In this document: positions 9,371 to 20,857 of the stretch, in pieces
Position numbering within the stretch: the stretch's first letter is position 1
Layout: each line of letters begins with the position of its first letter
Assembly (NCBI GenBank): GCA_021521415.1
Contig: JAIQDT010014612.1
Coordinates: 62,001 to 126,000, forward strand
From: Bidens hawaiensis
Lineage: Eukaryota > Streptophyta > Magnoliopsida > Asterales > Asteraceae
Direction: 5' to 3'
Length of the DNA stretch: 64,000 nucleotides
The notes under the pieces: model-generated
Seen by the model: only the letters and a program-made list of their open reading frames with translations
The model's database searches: none
Told to the model about the DNA's origin: nothing
Translations under genes and position numbers: made by a program

Positions 9371-10546
9371 TTAGATTATTAAAATTTATAAAGGTTTTAT
9401 TATTTCAAAAGGGTTTTAATCTAAGATATACATCTAATATAATCTTGTTGTGTAACATATTAAAAGTATAGTTTAAGTATTTTATAAAGTATTATATTTT
9501 ATATAAATATTATTAATTATTAACTATTATTTATTATTATTAATATATAAATACATTAAACGTATTTGTAGTTTTAAAAATTTAAAACAAACCTTTTTAT
9601 ATAAACTATAAAGTTTTACAAATATTTATTTAAGTATTTTAAGTATTTTATATAATTAAATCACTTTGAGAATATAATTTATAATAAATCTAATAATAAA
9701 TAGCCTTTGCAAGATTTACACTCGATCATCGAATTCCGAACCTCTATTTAGTATTGGACTCTTTATTCAATTCGTATTTATTCCACAACTATTTGTTACC
9801 AGGATTTCTCGTCGATAACTTCCGAAGAGCGTACTCTTGTTTACTATCGTTATTACCGCATTCGTTTACCTCTTGATTAATTGCTAAGGTGAGTACCACA
9901 TTCCCCTATTTTACTTCTTTTTCCACGTTTTGTGGACATATGCATAAATTATATTTCTTATGTATACTTATACTCAATACTGCAACTATTGTCTTATGTG
10001 TTAACAACTTATACCTTACTTGTTTATGTGCTTACTTGCTTTATATGCTTCCGCATTTAGAGAGGTCCGGCATAATCTTAGAATAGTATGATCATACGCC
10101 AGTCGTTATAGCCTTTGTGCTTCTCGACATCTCAGTTATACTTGCTCATTTGGTTAATTTGTTATTCTCATATGACTTCTCGCAAATATTTTTTTACATA
10201 TATACTATATGTACATTTAAACTGGTGTGTTGCTCAGTCAACATGTGTTGTTTACAAAATTCTATTTTATACGCATATGCATGTTATCGTAGGAATTTAA
10301 TGTAGATTGGTGAAGACTTAGTGAAGACTTTAAGTTAGAAAATAATTAAATCAAGATCATTTGTGATATAAGTTGTATTATTGTATGATTATAGATTATG
10401 TATTTGTTTGTATTTGATTTATTTGAAACCTTAATTTAATTAATAGATATTTTCATTTAAATATTGTATGATAGATTGATAGTACCTTGAGAGCTGTGGC
10501 AATCAGTTTGCGCCCTGGGATTTTCACCGTAGATTGGAGTGTGACA

Positions 10547-10628
10547 TGAGGTTTTCCGAGGGAGTCACGACACCATTGACTGTTCTATTAAGTCGGGTAG
10601 CAATCAGGAGAAGGTTGACTTCATCAAC
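10547..10628 (+). pseudogene. gag: Athila gag fragment (zinc-knuckle region)
   Basis: The 5-bp target repeat is followed by sequence encoding FRGSHDTIDC and SGSNQEKVDFIN, the conserved Athila gag segment after the capsid (CEVCGGxHDTxDC type). The first cysteine pair is partly changed. It continues without frame loss at 20445 (NSLRYQNP), beyond the nested element. Confidence 0.8.
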
Positions 10629-12122
10629 TGTTACACCCCCATCTTAGGCCTAGGAGTGTGATCAATAGTCGGTACCACATTTATAAATAAATCAGAGTTG
10701 CGGGTTAATGCGGAAGACTTTAATAAACATGTGGATTTTAAGTTAAAATATTTACATTACAAAAGACGAGACAAAAAGTCTCGTTTAGATATACTTGTTT
10801 ATATGTTTTACAAAAATACCATATTTACTAGTTTAAACAAAATTATCCGAGCCATCGGATTCTTGAGCTCTTCGTCTTTCAAGCTCTAGTCTTGATTACC
10901 TGTAAAATGTTATAAAGTACGTCAGCAACGAATGCTGGTGAATATGCTGACGCAAAAATATTTTCTTTACTTAATTACCCCTCGAGAACACATATGTCTC
11001 GGCCCATCTTGGCTTAGGAATAATCAAGTTAAACAATCATCATAAACTCGAGTCTCTACACTAGGTCACCTCAGCAAAACACCGCAGCGTTTCGACGTAC
11101 TTAGGTACTATAAATATACACAAGGTCATTCTCACTCGAACATACTTTGGTTCGGCCCATCGTGGCTGGAGGTCATGACCAGGCGTGGTGCGATGTGCCC
11201 ACCGTATTCCACATATGTAAGGATCCAAACAAACGTATACTATAGCCTGAGGGCTAGGCTCATACTCTTATTTACAATGTTTTTAGAGACACGTATCCTC
11301 ATGTAAAGTTTTACACATAACACGTTTAATTGTTTGAAAACAAGTTTATAAAAGTGGGGCGTATTCACCTTTTGATAGGGATCGGTTTCCAACACCGTCC
11401 GTGAGTTCTTCTCTTGCTATCTCGCACCTATAGTACGAGTATAACTTTTGTTAGTCGGATACACGATCCGGCTTAAGACCTTTAGTCTTATTTATCTCGA
11501 TGAACCTTTAGTTCATAATCTCTTTTTACTTTAAAACCTTTAGTTTTAATAGTAATTTATAAACCTATAGTTTATTCATAAAACCCGACGTTTCTTCATC
11601 TTTAAGAATAGTATTCTTTTCTTTATTATTTAAGATTACTCATTAAACTTAAATAATATTCATAACAAAGAATTATATATATAATCTCATATATATATAT
11701 ATACTTTTATATTTCTTTCTTTTCGTTTCTTGGTTATTTATTTTCCTTTTTATAATCATCGAGTATAATTTCGACTTAGGGCATTAAGCCTTTATAATAT
11801 TTTATTATTATTTTAGTCGGGCATTATACCTACCTTAACTCGGCTTATAATCCCTGGATATTTGGGCAGCACTTCATTGCCACTTGCTTTTCAATGTTCT
11901 CTTTAATCAATACTTTACTTCGGCACACTTCTCGAGATGATCGTCGGGACGTTGGGACAGAACCTCCTTCTTGTTTAGGATATTTTCGGGGGGATAACAC
12001 GTTTATCGAGGTTTCGGGCACGTAAAACGAGGTAGATCAATGGCACGTATTTCGAGGTATTGAGAGAAGAGAGAGAGTAATGTGTGAGATTTGGGTGTGT
12101 TGAGAATGAATCCCGTGGTTGC

Positions 12123-12410
12123 TATTTATAGAGCTGATTTTGGATCCCAACGCGGTACGCGATGGGTCCCTTGGCAAGCCCGTCGCGTACCGCGACGTAG
12201 GCTTGTTAAGTCAGAGAGTAGACCTTCCACGTGGTGACACGTGGCAGACGCCGAGCCACGTGGGGACACGTGTCGAACGTGTTGCCACGTGGTGACACGT
12301 GGTGTAGACGTTGCCACCTTGTGCCACATGGCACACGTGTCACGTTGTGTCAGTCACCCAATCGCGTACCGCGATGGGGCTCTCTTCTGATCCATCGCGT
12401 AGTGCGATGG
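12123..12410 (-). promoter_or_regulatory. U3 promoter: TATA plus CGCG palindromes
   Basis: The minus strand reads CTCTATAAATAGC at the TATA (12123-12130). Upstream are dyads CGCG-GTA-CGCG (12151-12161), CGTCGCG-TAC-CGCGACG (12181-12197), ATCGCG-TAC-CGCGAT (12361-12375) and CCATCGC-GTAGT-GCGATGG (12392-12410). The nearest is 21 bp from the TATA. The partner LTR has the TATA at 20047-20054 with similar dyads, some mutated. Confidence 0.7.
12227..12345. repeat. 29-bp tandem repeat with seven CACGTG G-boxes
   Basis: CACGTG occurs at 12228, 12238, 12257, 12267, 12286, 12296 and 12334. The first six form three 29-bp units, each with two G-boxes 10 bp apart (one helical turn). A fourth unit near 12314 is degenerate. 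Several sites read ACACGTGGC or CCACGTGG, the core bound by plant bZIP and bHLH factors. In the partner LTR (20151-20260) five CACGTG remain. Confidence 0.9.
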
Positions 12411-12524
12411 TTCAGGAGATTCAGAATTTTCATTTTAGTCCCTGGAGTTCAGAAGTTGACGAATTTGGTCCCTTGACTTTTGAAACTTGACATTTTTTTT
12501 GCCCAAAATTTACGTGATGTTACA

Positions 12525-12537
12525 TCCTCCCCACCTT
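12525..12537 (-). other. polypurine tract of the minus-strand Tekay-like element
   Basis: The minus strand reads AAGGTGGGGAGGA directly before the 3' LTR start, the expected plus-strand primer for reverse transcription. Confidence 0.85.
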
Positions 12538-12564
12538 GAAATAAATCTCATCCTCGAGATTGCT

Positions 12565-13906
12565 TCACGAAAACAAGTGGGGATATTTCTTTCTCATTTG
12601 GGACTCGAGTTCCTATGTATACTCAGGTCCTCTTCGGGAATCCCATTTCACTTTCACGATTTTCAAGGTTCGTCTTTTAAGTTTCTTTAGCTTTGAATCT
12701 TCGATTTGGATTGGACGTTCTGCGAATTTTAAGTTCTCGTTAATTTCTACGTCTTTTAATGGCATTGCTAGAGATTCGTCGGCTAGACACTTTCGTAGAT
12801 TTGAGATATGGAATACGTCGTGTATCCCTTGCATTTCCTCGGGTAGTCGCAAACGATATGCGACGTTACCAATTCGTTCGAGTACCTCGAAGGGTCCGAC
12901 GAATCGAGGACTTAACTTCCCTTTCTTGCCAAATCGAACTACGCCATTCCATGGCAAGACTTTCAAAAGAACTTTGTCACCAACATGAACTCTAACGGCT
13001 TACGACGGACATCGGCGTAACTCTTTTGGCGATCATGTGCCGTCTTAAGTCGTTCTCGGATTTGAAGAATTTTGTCGGTGGTTTCTTGGACTATTTCGGG
13101 TCCAGATAATTGACTATCTCCGGTTTCTGACCAGCACATGGGCGTCCTACATTTTCGACCGTATAACACCTCGAATGGTGCGGTTTGAATGCTCTTGTGA
13201 TAACTATTGTTATACGAAAATTCCATTAGGGGTAAGTGGTCATCCCAACTTCCACCTAAGTTTATCACACATGTGTGGAGCATATCTTCCAATGTTTGGA
13301 TTGTCCTTTCGCTTTGCCCATCGGTTTGTGGGTGATAGGCGTGCTAAGGTTAAGCTTTGTGCCGAGTGCTTGTTGGAAACTTTTCCAAAAATGAGACGTA
13401 AAACGACTGTCTCGATCGGATATTGTTGATAGCGGTACTCCGTGTAAAGCAACGATGTTGTTCACATATATACGCGCTAATCTATCCATTGAGTACGACT
13501 CATTAATAGGTATGAAATGTGCGGACTTTGTTAGACGGTCCATAATCACCCATATAGCATTATGTTGTCGAGTCGTTTTCGGGAGTTTGGTAATGAAATC
13601 CATAGTGATTAACTCCCACTTCCATACGGGAAGTTCAGGTTGCTGAAGCAGTCCTGAAGGCTTTTGGTGTTCAGCCATGACTTTCAAACAAGTAAGACAT
13701 TTCGCAACATGTGAAGCGACATCCTTCTTCATTCCATTCCACCAATAGTTCGACTTGAGGTTTTGATACATTTTGTCACTCCCGGGATGCATCATATATT
13801 TGGACTTATGAGCTTCATTTAAGATTTTCTCCCGCAATCCTCCAATGATTGGTACCCAAATCCTATTGCCAAGTCTAAGGATACCATTGTCACCTTTGAC
13901 TAGCAA
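12565..13906 (-). pseudogene. pol: integrase with C-terminal chromodomain-like tail
   Basis: On the minus strand 13265-13906 encodes an HHCC zinc-binding region ([11 protein letters not shown]...KCLTC) and the core with MDFITKLP and [12 protein letters not shown], supplying the first two catalytic Asp residues. A frameshift ([12 protein letters not shown] in place of the usual [10 protein letters not shown]) removes the region of the catalytic Glu. 12963-13292 continues in another frame with the plant gypsy pattern [18 protein letters not shown] and YGRKCRTP. 12613-12966 holds GPFEVLERIGNVAYRL and a tail ending VKVKWDSRRGPEYT. A TGG-to-TAG type stop at 12613 is followed by in-frame residues to the expected stop at 12565. 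The tail fits Tekay-like chromoviruses. Confidence 0.85.
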
Positions 13907-14017
13907 GTCAATAGTGCCGTTACATTTTTCGTCGGAGATTTGGTTTTCATTGATTGCTTGAATTTGAGCGGATTTGATTTGGTCAATAAGATCGATTTGA
14001 TGTTCTAGCCTTAACGC

Positions 14018-15528
14018 TCAGACTCTTTTTGGCTTTTCATGCTCTTTACGACTTAAGGCATCAGCTACCACGTTTGCCTTACCTTCGTGATAGATAATTT
14101 TGCAGTCATAATCGTTTAGAGTTTCCATCCAGCGTCGTTGGCGCATATTAAGCTCTTTTTGATCGAATATGTGTTTTAAGCTTTTGTGATCGGTGTACAC
14201 GACAAATCTTACTCCATAGAGATAGTGCCTCCATATCTTAAGTGCAAAGATTATGGCGCCTAACTCTAGATCGTGAGTCATCTAGTCTTTTCGTGCACTT
14301 TGAGTTGACGAGAGACGTAAGCTATTACTTTCTTTCGTTGCATTAATACACATCCCAAGCCGGAATGAGACGCGTCGCAAAAGACAACGAAATCTTCAAT
14401 ACCTTCTGGCAAGGCCAGTATAGGAACTTGGGTAAGTTTTTGTTTAAGTATATCGAATGCCTCTTGTTTCTTTGTCCCCCATTCATATTTAATTTTCTTG
14501 CGAGCTAAGGAGGTTAAGGGAACAGCGATTCGGGAAAAGTTTTCGATGAATCTTCATTAGTAGCCGGCCAATCCTAAGAAACTTCGAATCTCAGTTGGCG
14601 ACTTTGGGATTTCCCACTTAGAGATAGCTTCAATCTTAGCGGGATCCACTTGAATACCGTTTACACTAATGATATGACCAAGAAATTTCACCTCGTGCAA
14701 CCAGAACTCGCATTTTGAGAACTTGGCGTACAACTTCTCAGTTCTAAGAATTTCAAGTAAGGTTCGAAGATGGACTTCATGATCAGCCTTGGACTTAGAT
14801 TAAATGAGTATGTCATCGATAAAAACGATCACAAATTTATCTAAGTAAGGCTTACAGATTCGGTTCATCATATCCATGAACGCGGCTGGCGCATTAGTAA
14901 GTCCGAATGGCATAACAGTGAATTCATAATGGCCATACCTTGTCCGAAACGCGGTCTTTGGAATGTCTTCGGATTGGACTTTAAGTTGGTGATAGCCGGA
15001 ACGAAAATAGATTTTTGAAAAGAAGCTAGCACCTTGAAGTTGGTCGAACAGGTCATCGATACGCGGAAGTGGATAACGATTCTTGATTGTAACTTTGTTG
15101 AGAGCTCGGTAATCAATGCACATCCGCATGGATCCATCCTTCTTTTTGACGAATAGTATTGGCGCTCCCCATGGTGATGAACTTGGTCGTATGAATCCTT
15201 TCTCGAGAAGCTCGTCAAGTTGTTTCTCTAATTCTTTCATATCGGTTGGTGCGAGGCGATACGGAGCCTTGGCGATCGGAGCAGTTCCAGGAATCAGATC
15301 GATCCTAAATTCTACTTCACGATCGGCATAATCAGAAACAACGGGAACGTCTTTGAGTTATTTGGATTTAGATTCTTCAGTGACGTAGGCCATGAATGCT
15401 AAGCATCCTTGATTCAAACATTTGTTAGCCCTTATCGTAGATATTAGGCTAACTTGGCCACCGTCTTTATCCCCTTCAATTCGTATGGTACGTTTATCAG
15501 GGGTTTGAAGTTCAATAGTTTTACTATT
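14018..15528 (-). pseudogene. pol: reverse transcriptase and RNase H
   Basis: 14800-15240 encodes the RT core with [70 protein letters not shown] and VFIDDILI; the catalytic IDD is intact. [13 protein letters not shown] shows a Asp-to-Tyr change at the first catalytic Asp position (usually [13 protein letters not shown]), so the enzyme is probably dead. The link region 14282-14799 has several stops. RNase H follows at 14018-14281 with [20 protein letters not shown] and [10 protein letters not shown]. Reads as a typical Ty3 chromovirus. 15241-15528 links to the protease in broken frames. Confidence 0.85.
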
Positions 15529-17083
15529 TCAAATGATACGAGCATGGTTGTCGGATAACCAATCCATACCCAACACAACATCAAAACCAGCAAGAGTCAT
15601 AGGTAGCAATTGAATAGGTAAAACATAGCCGGCTAATAAGATTTTTTCATTTTCTAAAGCTTCGGAGATTTTAATAATTTCGCCATTAGCGGTCTCGACG
15701 CTTAGAGTTTTATTAAGTTTGATTAAAGGTTCGTTTAATAGACTACAAAACTTATAATCTATAAAACTTAAATTGGCTCCTGAATCAAACAAGACTCTAG
15801 CGTAAGCGTTTTTAACTAAGAACGTACCGATGATAGTTTCCGATGTGTCGGCTGCTTTCTTTGTGTCCAAGACGAAGACTCTTGCATTGCCCTTCTTGGG
15901 CTCGTTCTTCTGACCGCTACCACCCGCACCACCCATCGCGGGCTTATTCTTGGGGCACTCAAAACTAAGGTGTCCCATCTCCTTACGGTTATAGCAGGTC
16001 ATTTTCTTCTTCCAACAATTGGCCGTGGCGTGGCCGGGTTTGTGACATGACTCACAAAGTCGTGGAGTCAAATGGCATCTCCCCCTGTGGTATTTCTTGC
16101 AAATTTTACATCGTGGGATGTCGGGGTTGAAACCAGACCTTCGTTGGTCAACTCCTTTACCCTTGAATCGGGTATTTCCTTCTTTCCTCGAGTCGTATGT
16201 TGTCACGACCTTCTTATCATCCTCTTTATTGCGGATCATTCCGCCCATCAAGTACCCAGCCAACTCCATCGCGGAATCAGCGGTTTGTGGCAAGTGTGAC
16301 CTTACCATGTCACGAATCTCTCGTGGCAGTCCCCAAATATAACGAGTAACTTTGCTGGATTCGGGGGTAACCAGCTGGGGAAATAAGCGACGGTATTCGT
16401 GAAATTTCGTGTTATACTCATGAAGGTTCGTTCCGACAACCTTGTGAGCCAATAACTTGGTTTGAATTTGGTCCGTTTCGTGCATCGGACAGAATTTCTA
16501 CATCAGTAACTCTTTAAACTCGTTCCAGGTCAAACCATACATTACTTCCTTCCTCTACTCATGATTAGTGTGTTCCACCATTCTAGCACTTCGCCTTTGA
16601 ACATCAGGGCGGAGTATTGGATCTTTTCTTTGTCCGTACACTTGCTCGTAATCACAATTGTCTCCATCTCTTCAAGCCACCTTATGGTATTGATGGCTCC
16701 CTTGTCACCGTGAAACTCTTTCGGTCCATAGTACTTAAAATCTTTGAATGAGCAACCGCTCATTTTGAGTTTCTTGAATTCTTGCCGAACCCCTCCATCA
16801 ACGTTTGATTCATGTACGCTTTCATCCATACGGGAGGGTCTAGATAGAGGTTTAGAGACAGACTTTCGGGAAGGATTTTCAGATTGTGAATGCTTTGTTT
16901 GTCTAGATTGGGATTTAAGTTCAGATTCGGCCCTTACGGCATCTTTCACTAATTTTTGAATTTGTTGCATGTATTTGTCGGGGGAATTGGTTCCTCTTGA
17001 TTAATTTCGAGACCTTTCCCTTTTTCTTGTCGTCCTTCGGCTTCCTTTCTGGAGGCCTCTCGATTATCACTTTGTCTAGACAT
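15529..17083 (-). pseudogene. gag: gag and aspartic protease
   Basis: The minus-strand start is likely the ATG at 17083; a run of C near 16985 shifts the frame into 16542-16970. That part has the gag capsid pattern (EFHGDKGAINTIRWLEEME, EVLEWWN). 15529-16485 continues with a Cys-rich region: CKICKKYHRGRC, CESCHKPGHATANC (intact CCHC knuckle) and CYNRKEMGHLSFEC (a knuckle whose second Cys is Arg). The protease follows with VLFDSGANLSFID and VLGMDWL. Gag packages RNA and builds the particle; the protease processes the polyprotein. Frameshifts at about 16985 and between 16542 and 16485. Confidence 0.85.
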
Positions 17084-17309
17084 TTCTTTTAATCTTTTAT
17101 ATCTGAAATTTTAACATGTTCTCTTTAAACATACATTTTATTTATTTCACATATATATCACAAGATGATATATGTATATATCATTACAACATTCTTATAT
17201 ATATCGTTTTATGTGATATATAAGTTCCTATCCTTATTATTTCATATTTTACATGTATCACATAACTATTTTACACACATTACTTCATATCTTGAAACAC
17301 ACCAACATC
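17084..17309. other. A+T-rich spacer between extra ORF and gag
   Basis: About 225 bp rich in ATATAT and TTTCA motifs. I see no gene. A weak acceptor-like TTTCAG on the minus strand precedes the gag ATG. Confidence 0.5.
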
Positions 17310-18382
17310 ACCGTCTTCTCAATCCTTGAAAAACAACCCTTGTCAGCTTATTGCATTTACGGAGAAGTGTTTCTCCCATCTTCTTTTTCTTTTTCCCATC
17401 AACCGCAATCTTCTTTCTCAAATCATCGGTCTCGTGCAAGGCTCGATACAGGTGTTCCTCCTGTGACTGGGGAATGTCATTGGGATAGCCGTAACGAGGT
17501 GGTGGATCAAGGTACCCCATCATACTACATCAAAGTGATTTCTTGGATCTGGGTATGGGGAAGCAGTCACTTCGGATTGGTAGTTGAAGAAGGTTTCGGC
17601 AACCTTATTCTGCTCTCGTATCTCATTTGCTTGTTCTTCAACTGATGGGATCTCACCTGTGTACGGTGGGAAGCTTGACGATGCTTTACCCTTGAGCTCT
17701 TGAAGGAATTGCATGTAGCTTGGGGTTTGTTGAGAGTATGGTTCTTCCACCGGTGTCATCTTTTCATTTGGGTTGTCGGGAAATTCCTCTTCCTCAGGAT
17801 CTGTTTCCTCCTCCGGTTCCTCCTCTCATTCTTCTTCCAATTCTTCTTCAGTTATTGCAGGCATATGGATCTTCTCGTATGGCATTGTCACTCTCATCTT
17901 GGGCCTGCGAGATGGCCCTTCCTTGTTGATGTGAAAATTGGCGGAATCCATAGTTGAAGTGCCGGTATGCCACCTCCGTTGATCTGAGTGGCATTGCATC
18001 CAATCGGATGAAGGAGAATTGGGTTCCTCTTTTACTTGCTTGTTGGCGAGAAAATAATATGACGGATGTGGATTTGGCGGCACATATGTTGGATCTGAGT
18101 AATGTGATGGGATCTCCATTGGTTGATATGTTGGCACTTCCGATGAGTGATACATTAATTTGAGTGTCTTGGTGCTTGGTATATCTGATGTGGAGTGTTA
18201 TCTAGATGGTAGATTGGACTTTGTTCGATGCCGGGATTTGGCTAGCTTTGATTATGATCCATATCGGTATTGAAAAATGCTTCGAAATAATCCTTACTCA
18301 TGATGTCCTTTGGGAACTTGTAGTATTATCTTGCTCTTCTTGCTTCACGATCATAATACTCCATTAATTTTTCGTAAGACAT
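17310..18382 (-). pseudogene. extra Pro/Tyr-rich ORF upstream of gag
   Basis: On the minus strand an ATG at 18382 opens MSYEKLMEYYDREARRAR, interrupted by stops and a frameshift near 18158, then MYHSSEVPTYQPMEIPSHY and a Tyr/Pro/Asn-rich stretch (17826-18155). A single TGA at 17826-17828 separates this from an in-frame acidic run and 17520-17759 (PYSQQTPSYMQFLQEL). A one-base shift then leads into 17308-17523 (YLDPPPRYGYPNDIPQSQEE, then a Lys-rich run). Together about 350 codons with few breaks, in gag orientation, between the primer site and gag. No catalytic or zinc motif is visible. I do not recognise the family. It could be a low-complexity assembly or regulatory factor, or a captured fragment. 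Confidence 0.55.
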
Positions 18383-18527
18383 CTTTGATAGGTGGTTTAG
18401 AATGTAGAGAGGGAAAGAAAGGGTTACCAACCAATCTTATCCCTATTCAAATAAACAAGTAAATATTTCCTATGCTTAGATCAAAGCTTGGGTATTGTTT
18501 TATGATACCCAATTCGCTAAGATCGAA

Positions 18528-18540
18528 GGTTCTGATACCA
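18528..18540 (-). other. primer binding site (initiator Met tRNA type)
   Basis: The minus strand reads TGGTATCAGAACC three bases after the end of the 5' LTR. This matches the usual 3' end complement of plant initiator methionine tRNA (TGGTATCAGAGC) with one mismatch. It fixes the orientation. Confidence 0.9.
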
Positions 18541-18543
18541 ACC

Positions 18544-20439
18544 TGTCACACCCCCATCTTAGGCCTGGGAGTGTGATCAATAGTTGGTACCACATTTATA
18601 AATAAATCAGAGTTGCGGGTTAATGCGGAAGACTTTAATAAACATGTGGATTTTAAGTTAAAATATTTACATTACAAAAGACGAGACAAAAAGTCACGTT
18701 TAGATTTACTTGTTTATATATTTTACAAAACACCATATTTACTAGTTTAAACAAAATTATCCGAGCCATCGGATTCTTGAGCTCTTCGTCTTTCAAGCTC
18801 TAGTCTTGATTACCTGCAAAATGTTATAAAATACGTCAGCAACGAATGCTGGTGAATATGCTGACGCAAAAATATTTTCTTTACTTAATTACCCCTTGAG
18901 ACCACATAAGTCTCGGCCCATCTTGGCTTAGGAATAATCAAGTTAAACAATCATCATAAACTCGAGTCTCTACACTAGGTCATCTCAGCAAAACACCGCA
19001 GCGTTTCGATGTACTTAGGTACCATAAATATACACAAGGTCATTTTCACTCGAACATACTTTGGTTCGGCCCATCGTGGCTGGAGGTCGTGACCAGGCGT
19101 GGTGCGATGTGCCCACCGCATTCCACATATGTAAGGATCCAAAGAAACGTATACCATAGCCTGAGGGCTAGGCTCATACTCTTATTTACAGTGTTTTTAG
19201 AGACACGTAGCCTCATGTAAAGTTTTACACATAACACGTTTAATTGTTTAAAACAAGTTTATAAAAGTGGGGCGTATTTTCCCTTTTTATAGGGATCGGT
19301 TTCCAACACCGTCCGTGAGTTCTTCTCTTGCTATCTCGCACCTATAGTACGAGTATAACTTTTGTTAGTCGGATACACAATCCGGCTTAAGACCTTTAGT
19401 CTTATTTATATCGATGAACCTTTAGTTCATAATCTCTTTTTACTTTAAAACCTTTAGTTTTAATAGTAATTTATAAACCTTTAGTTTATTCATAAAACCC
19501 GACGTTTCTTCTTCTTTAAGAAACGTATTCTTTTCTTTATTATTTAAGATTACTCATTAAACTTAAATAATATTTATAACAAAGAATAATATATATATAT
19601 ATATAATCTCATATATATATATATACTTTTATATTTCTTTCTTTTCTTTTCTTTGTTATTTATTTTCCTTTTTATAATCATCGAGTATAATTCCGACTTA
19701 GGGAATTAAGCCTTTATAATATTTTATTATTATTTTATTCAGGCATTATACCTACCTTAACTCGGCTTACAATCCCTGGATATTTGGGCAGCACTTCGTC
19801 GCCACTTGCTTTTCAATGTTCTCTTTAATCAATACTTTACTTCGGCACGCTTCTCGAGATGATCGTTGGGACGTTGGGACAACACCTCCTTCTTGTTTGG
19901 GATATTGTCAAGGGAATAACACGTTTATCAAGGTTTCGGGCACGTAAAACGAGGTAGATCAATGGCACGTATTTCGAGGTAGTGAGAGAAGAGAGAGAGA
20001 GTAATGTGTGAGATTTTGGTGTGTTGAGAATGAATCCTGTGACTGCTATTTATAGAGCTGATTTTGGATCCCATCGTGGTACGCGACGGGTCCCTTGGCA
20101 AGCCCGTCTCGTACCGCGACGTAGCCTTGTTGAGTCAGAGAGTAGACCCGCCACGTGGTGACACGTGGCAGGCGCCTAGCCACGTGGCGACACGTGGCGA
20201 ACGTATTGCCACGTGGTGGCACACGTTGCCACCGTGTGCCACATGGCACACGCGTCACGTTGTGTCCGTCACCCAATCGCGTACCGCGATGGGGCTCTCT
20301 TCTGATCCATCGCGTAGCGTGATGGGTCAGGAGATTCAGAATTTTCATTTTAGTCCATGGAGTTTAGAAGTTGACGAATTTGGTCCTTTGACTTTTGAAA
20401 TTTGACATTTTTTTTGCCCAAAATTTACGTGATGTTACA
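18544..20439 (-). mobile_element. 5' LTR of the minus-strand Tekay-like element
   Basis: 1896 bp, ends TGTCACACC and GATGTTACA. It carries a TATA box at 20047-20054 (minus), degenerate CGCG palindromes at 20073-20125 and 20277-20325, and five CACGTG sites at 20152, 20162, 20181, 20191 and 20210. The target repeat TCAAC follows at 20440-20444. Confidence 0.95.
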
Positions 20440-20857
20440 TCAACAACTCCTTGAGATATCAAAACCCCGCCTTTGGCGGGGACACTGGCTGGAGAAATCA
20501 GAATAACTATAGAGGGGACAAGAAAGTGGCTACCAAGCCCAATATCAAAATCAGTGTTGAGAGAATCTATTCGGGCAGGGGAGTTCAGGTCAAGAGAGTT
20601 CGGAACAAGTGGGGAGAGAGGTGAAAAAAGCCACACTGGAGAAGATGATGGCCGAGCTGCTGAAGCGAGATGAGAGGAACTGGGTGCCGAATGAGTCAAA
20701 ATTAGCGGAACACGATGCTATGTTGAAAAACCAAGAAACGTCTCTAGCTAGTCTTGAGCGTCACGTCAGAGAGATTTCCAGCCAGTTATCCGAGAGAGCA
20801 CCAGGTTCACTACCGAGTAATACCGAGAAAATCCAAGAGGGTTCGCCAAATCAGTGA
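20440..20857 (+). pseudogene. gag: Athila gag, C-terminal part
   Basis: Continues the gag frame from 10628: TGWRNQNNYRG, then a frameshift near 20615 into KMMAELLKRDERN and MLKNQETSLASLERHVREI, the coiled-coil end typical of Athila gag (MLKNQxASIQNLExQ type), then LPSNTEK. A stop at 20855-20857 interrupts the usual run into the protease. Confidence 0.8.

Larger units (their letters stand above)
8259..10546 (+). mobile_element. solo Tekay-type LTR (copy B) in Athila gag
   Basis: Begins TGTAACAACTCGG and ends GGAGTGTGACA, 2288 bp, flanked by the 5-bp repeat TGAGG (8254-8258 and 10547-10551). No internal region or second LTR is present, so this is a solo LTR, the usual product of LTR-LTR recombination. 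Homologous to copies A and C and more distantly to the LTRs at 24891 and 35024. It holds a tRNA-like unit (9107-9190) and the donor of the candidate intron at 9889; the acceptor near 10282 is mutated. Confidence 0.9.
10629..12524 (-). mobile_element. 3' LTR of the minus-strand Tekay-like element
   Basis: 1896 bp, same length as its partner at 18544-20439, with many scattered substitutions between them (for example TGTTACACC against TGTCACACC). U3 features on the minus strand are a TATA box, GC-rich palindromes and a tandem G-box array. A+T-rich microsatellites lie near 11680-11705. Confidence 0.95.
10629..20439 (-). mobile_element. Tekay-like Ty3/gypsy element, minus strand, complete ends
   Basis: Two 1896-bp LTRs (10629-12524 and 18544-20439), both TGT...ACA, are flanked by the target repeat TCAAC (10624-10628 and 20440-20444). 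The primer site is next to the right LTR and the polypurine tract next to the left LTR, so the element is on the minus strand. It carries gag-protease-RT-RNase H-integrase with many breaks plus an extra ORF upstream of gag. Total length 9811 bp. It lies inside the Athila gag. Confidence 0.95.

Noticed and set aside
12231..12476. ORF across the G-box repeat (and its equivalent at 20064-20405)
   Set aside because: Open frames there result from the 29-bp repeat and GC-rich palindromes within the LTR; no protein-like features.
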